Below, in pieces: positions 1 through 6,213 of a DNA stretch of 12,896 nt (its first letter is position 1; each line of letters opens with the position of its first letter). The stretch lies in NCBI GenBank assembly GCA_000435715.1, contig FR882597.1:17856-30751 (forward strand). The letters are read 5' to 3'. The notes under the pieces were generated by a model. The model saw nothing but the letters and a program-made list of their open reading frames with translations. It ran no database searches and was not told where the DNA came from. The translations under genes and the position numbers were made by a program. This stretch comes from Firmicutes bacterium CAG:145. Lineage in GTDB: Bacteria; Bacillota; Clostridia; Peptostreptococcales; Anaerovoracaceae.

Positions 1-1044
1 GCTACTTCCGGTAACTACGGAGCAGCAGTTGCATCTCAGGCAGCTATGCAGGGCCTTGAATGTATAATCGTTCAGGAATGTTACGACTCCAAGGGAATCG
101 GACAGCCTGAAATCGTTGAAAAAGCAAGAAAGTGCGAAGCTCTCGGAGCAGAAGTAATTCAGCTTACAGTAGGACCTGAACTGTTCTATACATTCCTGTC
201 AGTCCTGGAAGACACAGGATACTTCAATGCTTCCCTGTACTCTCCGTTCGGTATCGCCGGCGTAGAAACTCTCGGTTACGAGATAGCAGTAGAATGTCGT
301 GAAAAATACGGAAAAGACCCTGACATGGTAGTATGTACTACAGCAGGCGGCGGCATGATCACAGGAACTGCAAGAGGTCTTCTGAAGGCCGGATGCACTA
401 ACACAGAAGTAGTAGCTGCATCTATCGACCTTACAGGACTTCACATGGCTTCCGATACTCAGTTCAACAAGAAGTCATGCACAACAGGCCACACTGGATT
501 CGGCGTTCCTTATGCTACTGATCCTGACCACTCCGATGTTCCTCGTTCAGCTGCAAGACCTCTGCGTTACATGGACAGATATGTGACTACTACTCAGGGC
601 GAAGTATTCTATATCACAGAAGCTTTAGCTAACTTAGAAGGACTTGAAAGAGGACCTGCAGGAAACACTGCTCTGGCAGCTGCATTCTCTCTGGCTCAGG
701 AACTTCCTGAAGACGCTATCTTAGTAGTATCTGAAACTGAATACACCGGAGCGGGCAAGCACATTCAGCCTCAGCTTGACTTTGCAAGAGAAAACGGAAT
801 CGAACTGAGATTCGGAAATCCTGAAGAAGATAAGCCTGGCACAAACATCATTCTTCCTGCCGATCCTGGCTTGATCAAGTGCAAAGAAGCTGACATCAAT
901 CGCTTCAGAAGATCACTCATCAAGAAAGCCGTGAAGAAATCAGGCGTTGCTGTTGCAGACCTTAAGGATGCTGACCTGAACTTCCTGGCAGAAGAGACAA
1001 AGACCGACGTTGACTTTGTAAAGAAGGCTTTAGAAGAACTTTAA
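1..1044 (+). CDS. ortB: 2-amino-4-ketopentanoate thiolase, beta subunit (5'-truncated by window edge)
   Basis: OrtB is the PLP-dependent subunit of 2-amino-4-ketopentanoate thiolase. With OrtA it cleaves 2-amino-4-oxopentanoate with CoA to alanine and acetyl-CoA, the last step of ornithine oxidation. The frame is open from base 1, so the gene begins upstream and 347 residues are visible. The first visible residues, ATSGNYG, form the substrate-binding loop of fold-type II PLP enzymes. The glycine-rich phosphate loop AGGGMITG lies at visible residues 115-122, and RGPAGNTAL comes later. The Schiff-base lysine should precede the visible part; from memory the family is about 470 residues, so roughly a quarter is missing. 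An internal ATG at base 46 is not the start, because homologous sequence continues upstream of it. The gene is followed after 19 bp by oraS, matching the conserved ortA-ortB-oraS-oraE order. Threonine synthase is the nearest alternative, but the context argues against it. Confidence 0.9.
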   Translation, partial: ATSGNYGAAVASQAAMQGLECIIVQECYDSKGIGQPEIVEKARKCEALGAEVIQLTVGPELFYTFLSVLEDTGYFNASLYSPFGIAGVETLGYEIAVECREKYGKDPDMVVCTTAGGGMITGTARGLLKAGCTNTEVVAASIDLTGLHMASDTQFNKKSCTTGHTGFGVPYATDPDHSDVPRSAARPLRYMDRYVTTTQGEVFYITEALANLEGLERGPAGNTALAAAFSLAQELPEDAILVVSETEYTGAGKHIQPQLDFARENGIELRFGNPEEDKPGTNIILPADPGLIKCKEADINRFRRSLIKKAVKKSGVAVADLKDADLNFLAEETKTDVDFVKKALEEL

Positions 1045-1063
1045 TTTTAAAGGAGAATAAAGG

Positions 1064-1429
1064 ATGAGAAGAGATGATGATTTCGCAGTAAGAAGACAGC
1101 ATATAGCAAATCTTACTGACGAAGAACTTTATGCAAAATTTTGGGAACTGACTGACAAAGTCGTAGACCCGCTTCTTGAATTAGGCAAGAAGAACACTAC
1201 TCCTTCAGTTGAAAGATCCGTTCTTTTGAGAATGGGAGTATCTTCGCTGGACTGCATGCCTATCGTTAACCACGCCATCGACAACGGTCTGATGGGCAAG
1301 GGTTGCGGACACTGCGTTTACAAACTTTCAAAGATGGAAGATATCTCGATAAGAGATGCCAGCATCAAACTTGCTAAGGGTGAAGGCTGGGACAAATTAG
1401 TAGAAGCTTTCAAGGGAGGTAAGAAGTAA
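1064..1429 (+). CDS. oraS: D-ornithine 4,5-aminomutase, small subunit (S component)
   Basis: OraS is the small partner of the adenosylcobalamin- and PLP-dependent D-ornithine 4,5-aminomutase, which moves the terminal amino group of D-ornithine to C4 to give 2,4-diaminopentanoate. The 121-residue product matches the length of the known clostridial S subunits. It has the helical N-terminus RRDDDFAVRRQHIANLTDEE and a central stretch with GLMGKGCGHCVYKL. It has no cofactor-binding motif of its own, as expected for this subunit. The start ATG is preceded by AGGAG at 1051-1055. The stop TAA shares one base with the ATG of oraE, so the two subunits are translationally coupled, which suits a stoichiometric complex. 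Confidence 0.96.
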   Translation: MRRDDDFAVRRQHIANLTDEELYAKFWELTDKVVDPLLELGKKNTTPSVERSVLLRMGVSSLDCMPIVNHAIDNGLMGKGCGHCVYKLSKMEDISIRDASIKLAKGEGWDKLVEAFKGGKK

Positions 1430-3645
1430 TGACAGAGCTGAAAAGAAATGAAAAGTTAGATATTGTCGAGCTTCTTAAGGACCTTGACAAATATGAACCG
1501 AGAAGAAGAGGCTGGGTATGGAGAGAAAGAGCTGAGGACCAGCACATGGGACCTTTCGAGTACCATGAAATCTCCAAGCCTCTGAAGCAGAGCGTTCCGC
1601 TTCCTCCTGCAAAATTCATGGAAGACGTGGATCCGCAGCCTATGCAGACCATCACTACTGAAATCGCTTCCGGAAGATTCGAGGACGATATCAGGAGAAT
1701 GAGAATGGGAGCATGGCACGGCGCTGACCATCTGATGGTTATCAGACATATGGGTCAGTCCCACATCGACGGTCTGATGGAGGGTACTCCTCAGGGTATC
1801 GGCGGTGTTCCTATCACAAGAAAACAGCTGAGAGCTCAGAGAAAAGCTATCGACATGATCGAAGACGAAGTTGGCCGTCCTATCAACTACCATTCATACA
1901 TCTCCGGTGTTGCAGGACCTGACGTAGCTGTACTGTTCGCAGAAGAAGGCGTCAACGGCGCTCACCAGGACCCTCAGTACAACGTACTTTACAGAGATAT
2001 CAACTGCGTAAGATCTTTCGTAGACGCATGCGAATCCAAGAAGGTAATGGCATGGGCCAACATTCTTCAGATAGACGGAGCTCATAACGCCAACGCTACA
2101 GCAAGAGAAGCATGGAAGGTAATGCCTGAGCTGATCGTTCAGCATGCCATCAACTCCAGATTCTCCGAAAAAGTAGGCATCAAGCCTGAAAATATTTCTC
2201 TGTCCACAGTTCCTCCTACAGCAACTCCGGCTCCATGCGTTTATATGGACCTGCCTTATGCAGTTGCCCTCAGAGACATCTGTGACAGATATAAGATGAG
2301 AGCTCAGATGAACACCAAGTACATTCAGTCTTCCGCAAGAGAAGCTACTGTAACTCACGTACTGAACATGCTCATCTCCAAGCTCACAAGAGCTGATATC
2401 CAGTCCACCATCACTCCTGACGAAGGAAGAAACGTTCCTTGGCATATCTACAACATCGAAGCCTGCGACACTGCAAAGCAGACTCTGATCGGATTAGACG
2501 GTCTGATGGATCTGGTTGAACTGAAGAAAGACGGTCCGCTCAGAGAAATGGCAAGAGACATCAAAGAAAGAGCTCTGCTGTTTATGGAAGAAATCGTTGA
2601 AAACGGCGGATACTTCCAGGCTGTACAGGACGGATTCTTCGTTGACTCCGCCAAGTATCCTGAGAGAAACGGCGACGGTATCGCAAGAAAGATCGAAGGT
2701 GGCGTAGGATACGGATTTATCTTCGAAAGAGACGAAGACTACATGGCTCCTGTAACTGCTCACTACGGTTACAATAACGTAGAGCAGTACGGCGGAAACC
2801 CTGAAGATCCGGCTGCTCTCATCGGCGGATGTACTTTTGAGGACAGAAGCAAGATCGTCTACATCGACGAGCTGGACGATGAAGATAACGTAAACGTAAG
2901 ACTTGAAAAGGTTGCAAAATACAGAACCGGAGACGTTATCACTCCGGAAGTTGAATGGTGCGGCGACAGAGTAATAATGCTGACTATGATGCTGCCTATC
3001 AATAAGAGAGTGGCAGAGGCCGCTGCCGTTGAACTGGGCAAGAAGCTGGGTCTGGTGGATCCTGAAGTAATCTCTGCAGAAGTAATGCAGGATGCAGAAG
3101 GAACCAGAATCGAGCTCAAGGGCAGAGTTGACTTCGACATCGACCTCACTACGCTCGTAATTCCGCCTGAACCTCATCACATGTCCGACAAGGAACTCTA
3201 CGATGAGTTTGAGGGCCACGAGCACATGAAAGTCGTATGCGGAACAGTCGGCGAAGACGAGCACTCCGTAGGTATGAGAGAAATCATCAACATCAAGCAC
3301 GGCGGAATCGAAAAGTGGGGTATCGAATGTATTTACCTCGGAACTTCCGTACCTGTTGAAAAGATGGTTGACGCTTGTATCGAAGAGAATGCAGAAGCAA
3401 TCCTTGCTTCCACAATCATCTCCCACGACAACGTTCACTACAAGAACATGAAGAGAATCAATGATCTCTGCGTTGAAAAGGGCATCAGAGATAAGGTTAT
3501 TATCTGCGCCGGCGGTACTCAGGTAATTCCTGAGGAAGCTGTAAAGACCGGTATCGACATGGGATTCGGAAGAAACTCCCACGGTATCGACGTTGCTACC
3601 TTCTTAGCTGAAGAAAGACAGAGAAGAAGAGGCGAAAGAGAGTAA
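1429..3645 (+). CDS. oraE: D-ornithine 4,5-aminomutase, large catalytic subunit (E component)
   Basis: OraE carries both cofactors of D-ornithine 4,5-aminomutase. The 738-residue protein (about 82 kDa) has the expected length. The N-terminal two thirds should be the PLP/substrate TIM barrel, and the C-terminal part (roughly 595-738) is a Rossmann-type B12 domain. In that domain D610-E-H612-S-V-G615 is the DxHxxG base-off cobalamin motif, with H612 as the cobalt ligand. K623 lies 11 residues later in NIKHGG, the spacing of the PLP-binding lysine in the Clostridium sticklandii enzyme (H618/K629, from memory). A glycine pair at 695-696 (CAGGT) matches the nucleotide-loop contact. SD AGGGAGG lies at 1413-1419 inside oraS. 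Ile is coded mostly by ATC, suggesting strong expression. The gene ends the first operon, just before an intrinsic terminator. Confidence 0.98.
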   Translation: MTELKRNEKLDIVELLKDLDKYEPRRRGWVWRERAEDQHMGPFEYHEISKPLKQSVPLPPAKFMEDVDPQPMQTITTEIASGRFEDDIRRMRMGAWHGADHLMVIRHMGQSHIDGLMEGTPQGIGGVPITRKQLRAQRKAIDMIEDEVGRPINYHSYISGVAGPDVAVLFAEEGVNGAHQDPQYNVLYRDINCVRSFVDACESKKVMAWANILQIDGAHNANATAREAWKVMPELIVQHAINSRFSEKVGIKPENISLSTVPPTATPAPCVYMDLPYAVALRDICDRYKMRAQMNTKYIQSSAREATVTHVLNMLISKLTRADIQSTITPDEGRNVPWHIYNIEACDTAKQTLIGLDGLMDLVELKKDGPLREMARDIKERALLFMEEIVENGGYFQAVQDGFFVDSAKYPERNGDGIARKIEGGVGYGFIFERDEDYMAPVTAHYGYNNVEQYGGNPEDPAALIGGCTFEDRSKIVYIDELDDEDNVNVRLEKVAKYRTGDVITPEVEWCGDRVIMLTMMLPINKRVAEAAAVELGKKLGLVDPEVISAEVMQDAEGTRIELKGRVDFDIDLTTLVIPPEPHHMSDKELYDEFEGHEHMKVVCGTVGEDEHSVGMREIINIKHGGIEKWGIECIYLGTSVPVEKMVDACIEENAEAILASTIISHDNVHYKNMKRINDLCVEKGIRDKVIICAGGTQVIPEEAVKTGIDMGFGRNSHGIDVATFLAEERQRRRGERE

Positions 3646-3668
3646 TCTCTCAATTTACGTCAATGAGA

Positions 3669-3685
3669 ATTCGACTGAGTCGAAT
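3669..3685. repeat. 17-bp perfect palindrome after oraE
   Basis: ATTCGACT-G-AGTCGAAT is a perfect inverted repeat with 8-bp arms around a single base. It lies 24 bp after the oraE stop and 32 bp before the terminator stem. With a one-base centre it is a poor RNA hairpin and looks more like a dimer-binding DNA site or a 3'-end processing element. Its function is unknown. Confidence 0.5.
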
Positions 3686-3716
3686 ACCCAAGCGGCGAAA
3701 ATCATTATCAAAGATT

Positions 3717-3752
3717 AAAGGGCTGGGCCGTTATAAAGCCCGGCCCTTTTTA
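3717..3752 (+). terminator. Intrinsic terminator of the ortB-oraS-oraE operon
   Basis: Arms 3717-3728 and 3738-3749 form a 12-bp GC-rich stem with one G-U pair (AAAGGGCTGGGC against GCCCGGCCCTTT) around a 9-nt loop, followed by a T run. This separates oraE from everything downstream. Confidence 0.93.
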
Positions 3753-3786
3753 TCATCACATTCTAAACGTGACTGTAAAATAATGG

Positions 3787-3815
3787 TTGTAAAAAACTGG
3801 GAAATGTTGTAGAAT
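3787..3815 (+). promoter_or_regulatory. Candidate sigma-A promoter for the six-gene second unit
   Basis: TTGTAA (3787-3792) and TAGAAT (3810-3815) are separated by exactly 17 bp and lie just after the oraE terminator. A start near 3822 would give a leader of about 175 nt before the first gene. The -35 box is imperfect, so this is a prediction. Confidence 0.5.
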
Positions 3816-3884
3816 ATAAATAAATTTTGCAGATTTTCAACATGATAGCAGTTTAAGCCGTGTTTTTTCTAAAAGATTCTACCG

Positions 3885-3976
3885 ATGCTGTAAAATTGAG
3901 AAAAATAATCTAAAAATACAACTTAAAAGAGAAAAACAGTTGTATAAAAGAAGATAAAAAGAAAAAATTACAGCAT
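3885..3976 (+). repeat. Nested inverted repeats in the leader of the second operon
   Basis: The outer arms ATGCTGTAA (3885-3893) and TTACAGCAT (3968-3976) are perfect 9-bp complements. Inside them ATACAACT (3916-3923) and AGTTGTAT (3938-3945) are perfect 8-bp complements around a 14-nt loop. The outer 3' arm ends 11 bp before the Shine-Dalgarno of the 3999 gene. The sequence is AT-rich, so chance pairing is possible. Beyond these repeats and the promoter, I see no gene in the 353-bp gap 3646-3998. Confidence 0.4.
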
Positions 3977-3998
3977 TAGATGAATTCAGGAGAAAAAA

Positions 3999-4781
3999 AT
4001 GGTTTTTTTGGATGAAATGTTGAATTATTACAGGGGAATCGCGAAAAAATACAGCGTGGAGTTAAAAGCCTCACCGAAGGGACACCTTATTGCTGCAAAG
4101 CGAGGAGATAAATACAATTATTTCCTTGTTGAAAATGACGACGGCTATAACCGCAAAGGAATAACCGGGAAACCGGAAGTCGTCAGAGCTTTATGCCGGA
4201 AAAAGCTTTTAGAAGAAAGCGTTGCCGCAGCCGAATTTAACATCAAATTCATTGAAAGGCTGCAAAACCGGTTGAACCCGGCAGATTGCGAAAGTATCAT
4301 CGGAAATTTGCCCAAGGCATATAGAACAGCGCCGAGAGAATATTTTTCTCACCCTGACCGCAAAGAGCACTGGGGAAAGGCCTCCTACCGGCAGAGTGAT
4401 TACATGCCGGAGAAAAAGATACATACCACTTCGAGAGGATTAAAAGTCCGTTCTAAATCAGAGGTGCTGATAGCAGAGAAACTTTACGAGTACAATATAG
4501 AATTCAGATATGAACAGATATTACAGATAGAACAAATGGAGTTTGCTCCCGACTTCACAATTATGGCTGATGACGGCAGACTCATATACTGGGAACACTG
4601 CGGCCTTACCGGCAGCAAAAAATACATGGACCGGCACAAAAGAAAACTTGAAATATACGAAAGAGCAGACATAGCTCCCTGGACAAATCTCATAATCACA
4701 TATGACGACCAATACGGCAATATAAATATGAATGTAGTAGAAAGCGAGATAAAGTGTAAAATAAAGGGAGAAGCATTTTGA
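3999..4781 (+). CDS. Predicted PD-(D/E)XK nuclease-like protein, function unknown
   Basis: This 260-residue protein resembles uncharacterised Firmicutes/phage proteins with a restriction-endonuclease-like C-terminal half. The N-terminus (1-110) is basic and partly helical, without a domain I recognise. From about 147 to 240 the order fits a PD-(D/E)XK core: E155 in a helix (SKSEVLIAEKL), P184-D185 at a strand start (FAPDFTI), E199 in the next strand (IYWEHCGL), then a basic helix (YMDRHKRKLEIY) and the strand TNLIITYDD. The usual lysine of the ExK motif is absent (E199-H-C), so catalysis is uncertain. There is no signal peptide or membrane segment. SD AGGAG lies at 3988-3992. The stop overlaps the start of the next gene. 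It heads the second operon and has no obvious link to ornithine breakdown. The coding call is firm; the fold is inferred from motif order. Confidence 0.6.
   Translation: MVFLDEMLNYYRGIAKKYSVELKASPKGHLIAAKRGDKYNYFLVENDDGYNRKGITGKPEVVRALCRKKLLEESVAAAEFNIKFIERLQNRLNPADCESIIGNLPKAYRTAPREYFSHPDRKEHWGKASYRQSDYMPEKKIHTTSRGLKVRSKSEVLIAEKLYEYNIEFRYEQILQIEQMEFAPDFTIMADDGRLIYWEHCGLTGSKKYMDRHKRKLEIYERADIAPWTNLIITYDDQYGNINMNVVESEIKCKIKGEAF
4763..4780 (+). promoter_or_regulatory. RBS fixing a TTG start in a TTGA stop/start overlap
   Basis: AAAGGGAG (4763-4770) sits 7 nt before TTG (4778-4780), whose last two bases belong to the upstream TGA stop (4779-4781). There is no in-frame ATG near this position, so TTG initiation with translational coupling is the best reading. 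Confidence 0.75.
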
Positions 4782-5284
4782 TAGAGACTCGGCGCCTTAT
4801 TATATCGGAAGCAGGATATATCGATATTCCGGCGGTAATAGAACTGGAAAGCCACGAGGATAACCGCGATTATCTGTGGATAGGTACAGAAGAAGAACAT
4901 AGAAGCGAAATAGAAGACCCGGAGCATCTGCTCTTAATGTTTAGAAAAAAAGAAGACAGAAAGACCATAGGATATGCACTTGTCAGGCTCAATAGAGAAT
5001 CAGAAATATTTGAACTCAGGCGCATAGCTATTTCAGATAAAAGAAAAGGATATGGCAGAGAATCCATGAAAGCTCTGCTGAAACACGCCTTTGAAGAAAT
5101 GAATATAAACAGATTTTGGCTGGATGTCTATCCCGACAATATATTCGGTATCAGACTATACGAAAGCCTGGGAATGAACAGAGACGGAGTCCTCAGGCAA
5201 AGTTACAAATCAGAAAGAGGTTACCTAAATCAGATAATCTATTCCATGTTAAGAGAAAAGTATTTTTCAAAAGGAGGAAACTGA
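4778..5284 (+). CDS. GNAT family N-acetyltransferase, RimJ/RimL-like
   Basis: This 168-residue protein is a cytoplasmic acetyl-CoA-dependent N-acetyltransferase of unknown acceptor. The N-terminus TRRLIISEAG is typical of the family. The conserved strand FELRRIAISDKRKGYGRESM contains the acetyl-CoA pyrophosphate loop (K88-R-K-G91-Y-G93). It is followed by the helix LLKHAFEEM and the family's closing pattern NIFGIRLYESLGMNRDGVLR. The C-terminal part is what RimJ/RimL-like and spermidine or amino-acid acetyltransferases show. Initiation is from TTG overlapping the previous stop. One base separates its stop from the next gene. Ile codons are mostly ATA, unlike oraE. The substrate cannot be read from the sequence. 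Confidence 0.85.
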   Translation: MIETRRLIISEAGYIDIPAVIELESHEDNRDYLWIGTEEEHRSEIEDPEHLLLMFRKKEDRKTIGYALVRLNRESEIFELRRIAISDKRKGYGRESMKALLKHAFEEMNINRFWLDVYPDNIFGIRLYESLGMNRDGVLRQSYKSERGYLNQIIYSMLREKYFSKGGN

Positions 5285-5285
5285 T

Positions 5286-5750
5286 ATGTTACGCCTTGCG
5301 GAGATGAAAGACATGACAGACTGGATCAGACTCAACAGAGAATTTATGGATTTTGAGATCCAGGATAATAACTTGTGGAATAATATAGACTTGGCTGAAA
5401 ACGAAGAGCTGGCAGAGGTCTTCGCAGAGGCTCTCAAAAGCCCTGAGAATATAGCGATCTTCATGATAGAAGATGACGATAAGACTATCGGTTTTGCTAA
5501 TCTCGTAAAAATTTTCAGCGTATGGTCCGAGGGCTTCGCCCTGATGATAGACGATCTCTACCTTGCCGATGAATATCAAGGCAGAGGATACGGCACAAAA
5601 GTGATGGAAGAAATAGAAGATTATGCCCGCAGGAACAACTTTAAGAGACTGCAGTTCCAGTCGGAAGAGAGCAATCCGAAAGCTAAGGCCTTTTACACCA
5701 AGATAGGATATAAACCTGCGGCAATGAGTTTTTATGTACGTTATTTATAG
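5286..5750 (+). CDS. GNAT family N-acetyltransferase (second)
   Basis: This 154-residue GNAT protein is clearly distinct from its neighbour. The acetyl-CoA loop is canonical, QGRGYG in LADEYQGRGYGTKVMEEIEDYA. The C-terminal SNPKAKAFYTKIGYKP is the usual GNAT motif B region. The strand before the loop (FALMIDDLYLADEY) matches motif A. SD AAGGAGG (5271-5277) lies 8 nt before ATG, inside the end of the previous gene. Two non-identical GNATs in tandem suggest either two separate acceptors or a detoxification/tailoring function. It has no membrane or secretion signal. Its stop TAG forms part of the SD of the next gene. Confidence 0.87.
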   Translation: MLRLAEMKDMTDWIRLNREFMDFEIQDNNLWNNIDLAENEELAEVFAEALKSPENIAIFMIEDDDKTIGFANLVKIFSVWSEGFALMIDDLYLADEYQGRGYGTKVMEEIEDYARRNNFKRLQFQSEESNPKAKAFYTKIGYKPAAMSFYVRYL

Positions 5751-5759
5751 GAGAAAAAA

Positions 5760-6194
5760 ATGGAAAAAGCAAATTGGGTACAGAAAGTAAATGAGATAAT
5801 CACCGGATATCTGAGCCGGGGCGACGGTTGCTTCGACGCCGAAATGCATGCAAGACTGTGCGGCTACAGCTATGAAGAGCAGACAATTTCCATCGAGTTT
5901 GAGACGCTCAAATGGCAGATAAACGAACGAGGAGGCATACACGGCGGAGCCATAGCCGGAATGTTCGATACAGCCTTCGGGGTTGTGGCCAACTTTGTAG
6001 CCGGAGAAAACGAAGCTGCGACAGCCGATATGAACGTGTCGTTTATCAGACCGGTAGAATACGGAGAGCATCCGGTGATAACAGTATATATAGTTAAAAA
6101 AGGAAGATCCATAATCAGGCTCAGAGCAGAGATGTTCTGCAAAGAAAGCGGCAAGCTGACCGCGGCCGCAGCAGGGACGTGGATACCGCTATAA
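5760..6194 (+). CDS. PaaI-like hotdog-fold thioesterase
   Basis: This 144-residue protein belongs to the PaaI/YdiI-type acyl-CoA thioesterases, which hydrolyse small acyl- or aroyl-CoA esters in the cytoplasm. The signature H61-G-G-A-I-A-G-M-F-D70 (HGGx6D, the active-site loop and helix of the hotdog fold) is clear. It is followed by the strand TADMNVSFIRPVEYGE, typical of the family, and the final strands GRSIIRLRAEMF and KLTAAAAGTWIP. The start ATG is preceded by TAGGAG (5748-5753). It sits 19 bp before the glmL-like gene. In this place it might salvage CoA from acyl-CoAs formed during amino acid fermentation, which is inference only. Confidence 0.85.
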   Translation: MEKANWVQKVNEIITGYLSRGDGCFDAEMHARLCGYSYEEQTISIEFETLKWQINERGGIHGGAIAGMFDTAFGVVANFVAGENEAATADMNVSFIRPVEYGEHPVITVYIVKKGRSIIRLRAEMFCKESGKLTAAAAGTWIPL

Positions 6195-6213
6195 AAGAAA
6201 GGAATGATAACAT

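Noticed and set aside
1894..2445. 183-codon minus-strand frame inside oraE
   Set aside because: Same reason: a mirror of a conserved + strand gene, with no supporting signal.
2494..3582. 362-codon open frame antisense to oraE
   Set aside because: It is a shadow of the strongly biased oraE coding sequence. The product has no recognisable domain, no SD, and oraE itself is a firm assignment.
5116..5307. 63-codon + strand frame overlapping the first GNAT
   Set aside because: It runs out of frame through the firm GNAT coding sequence and its boundaries, and its product is low-complexity and basic.
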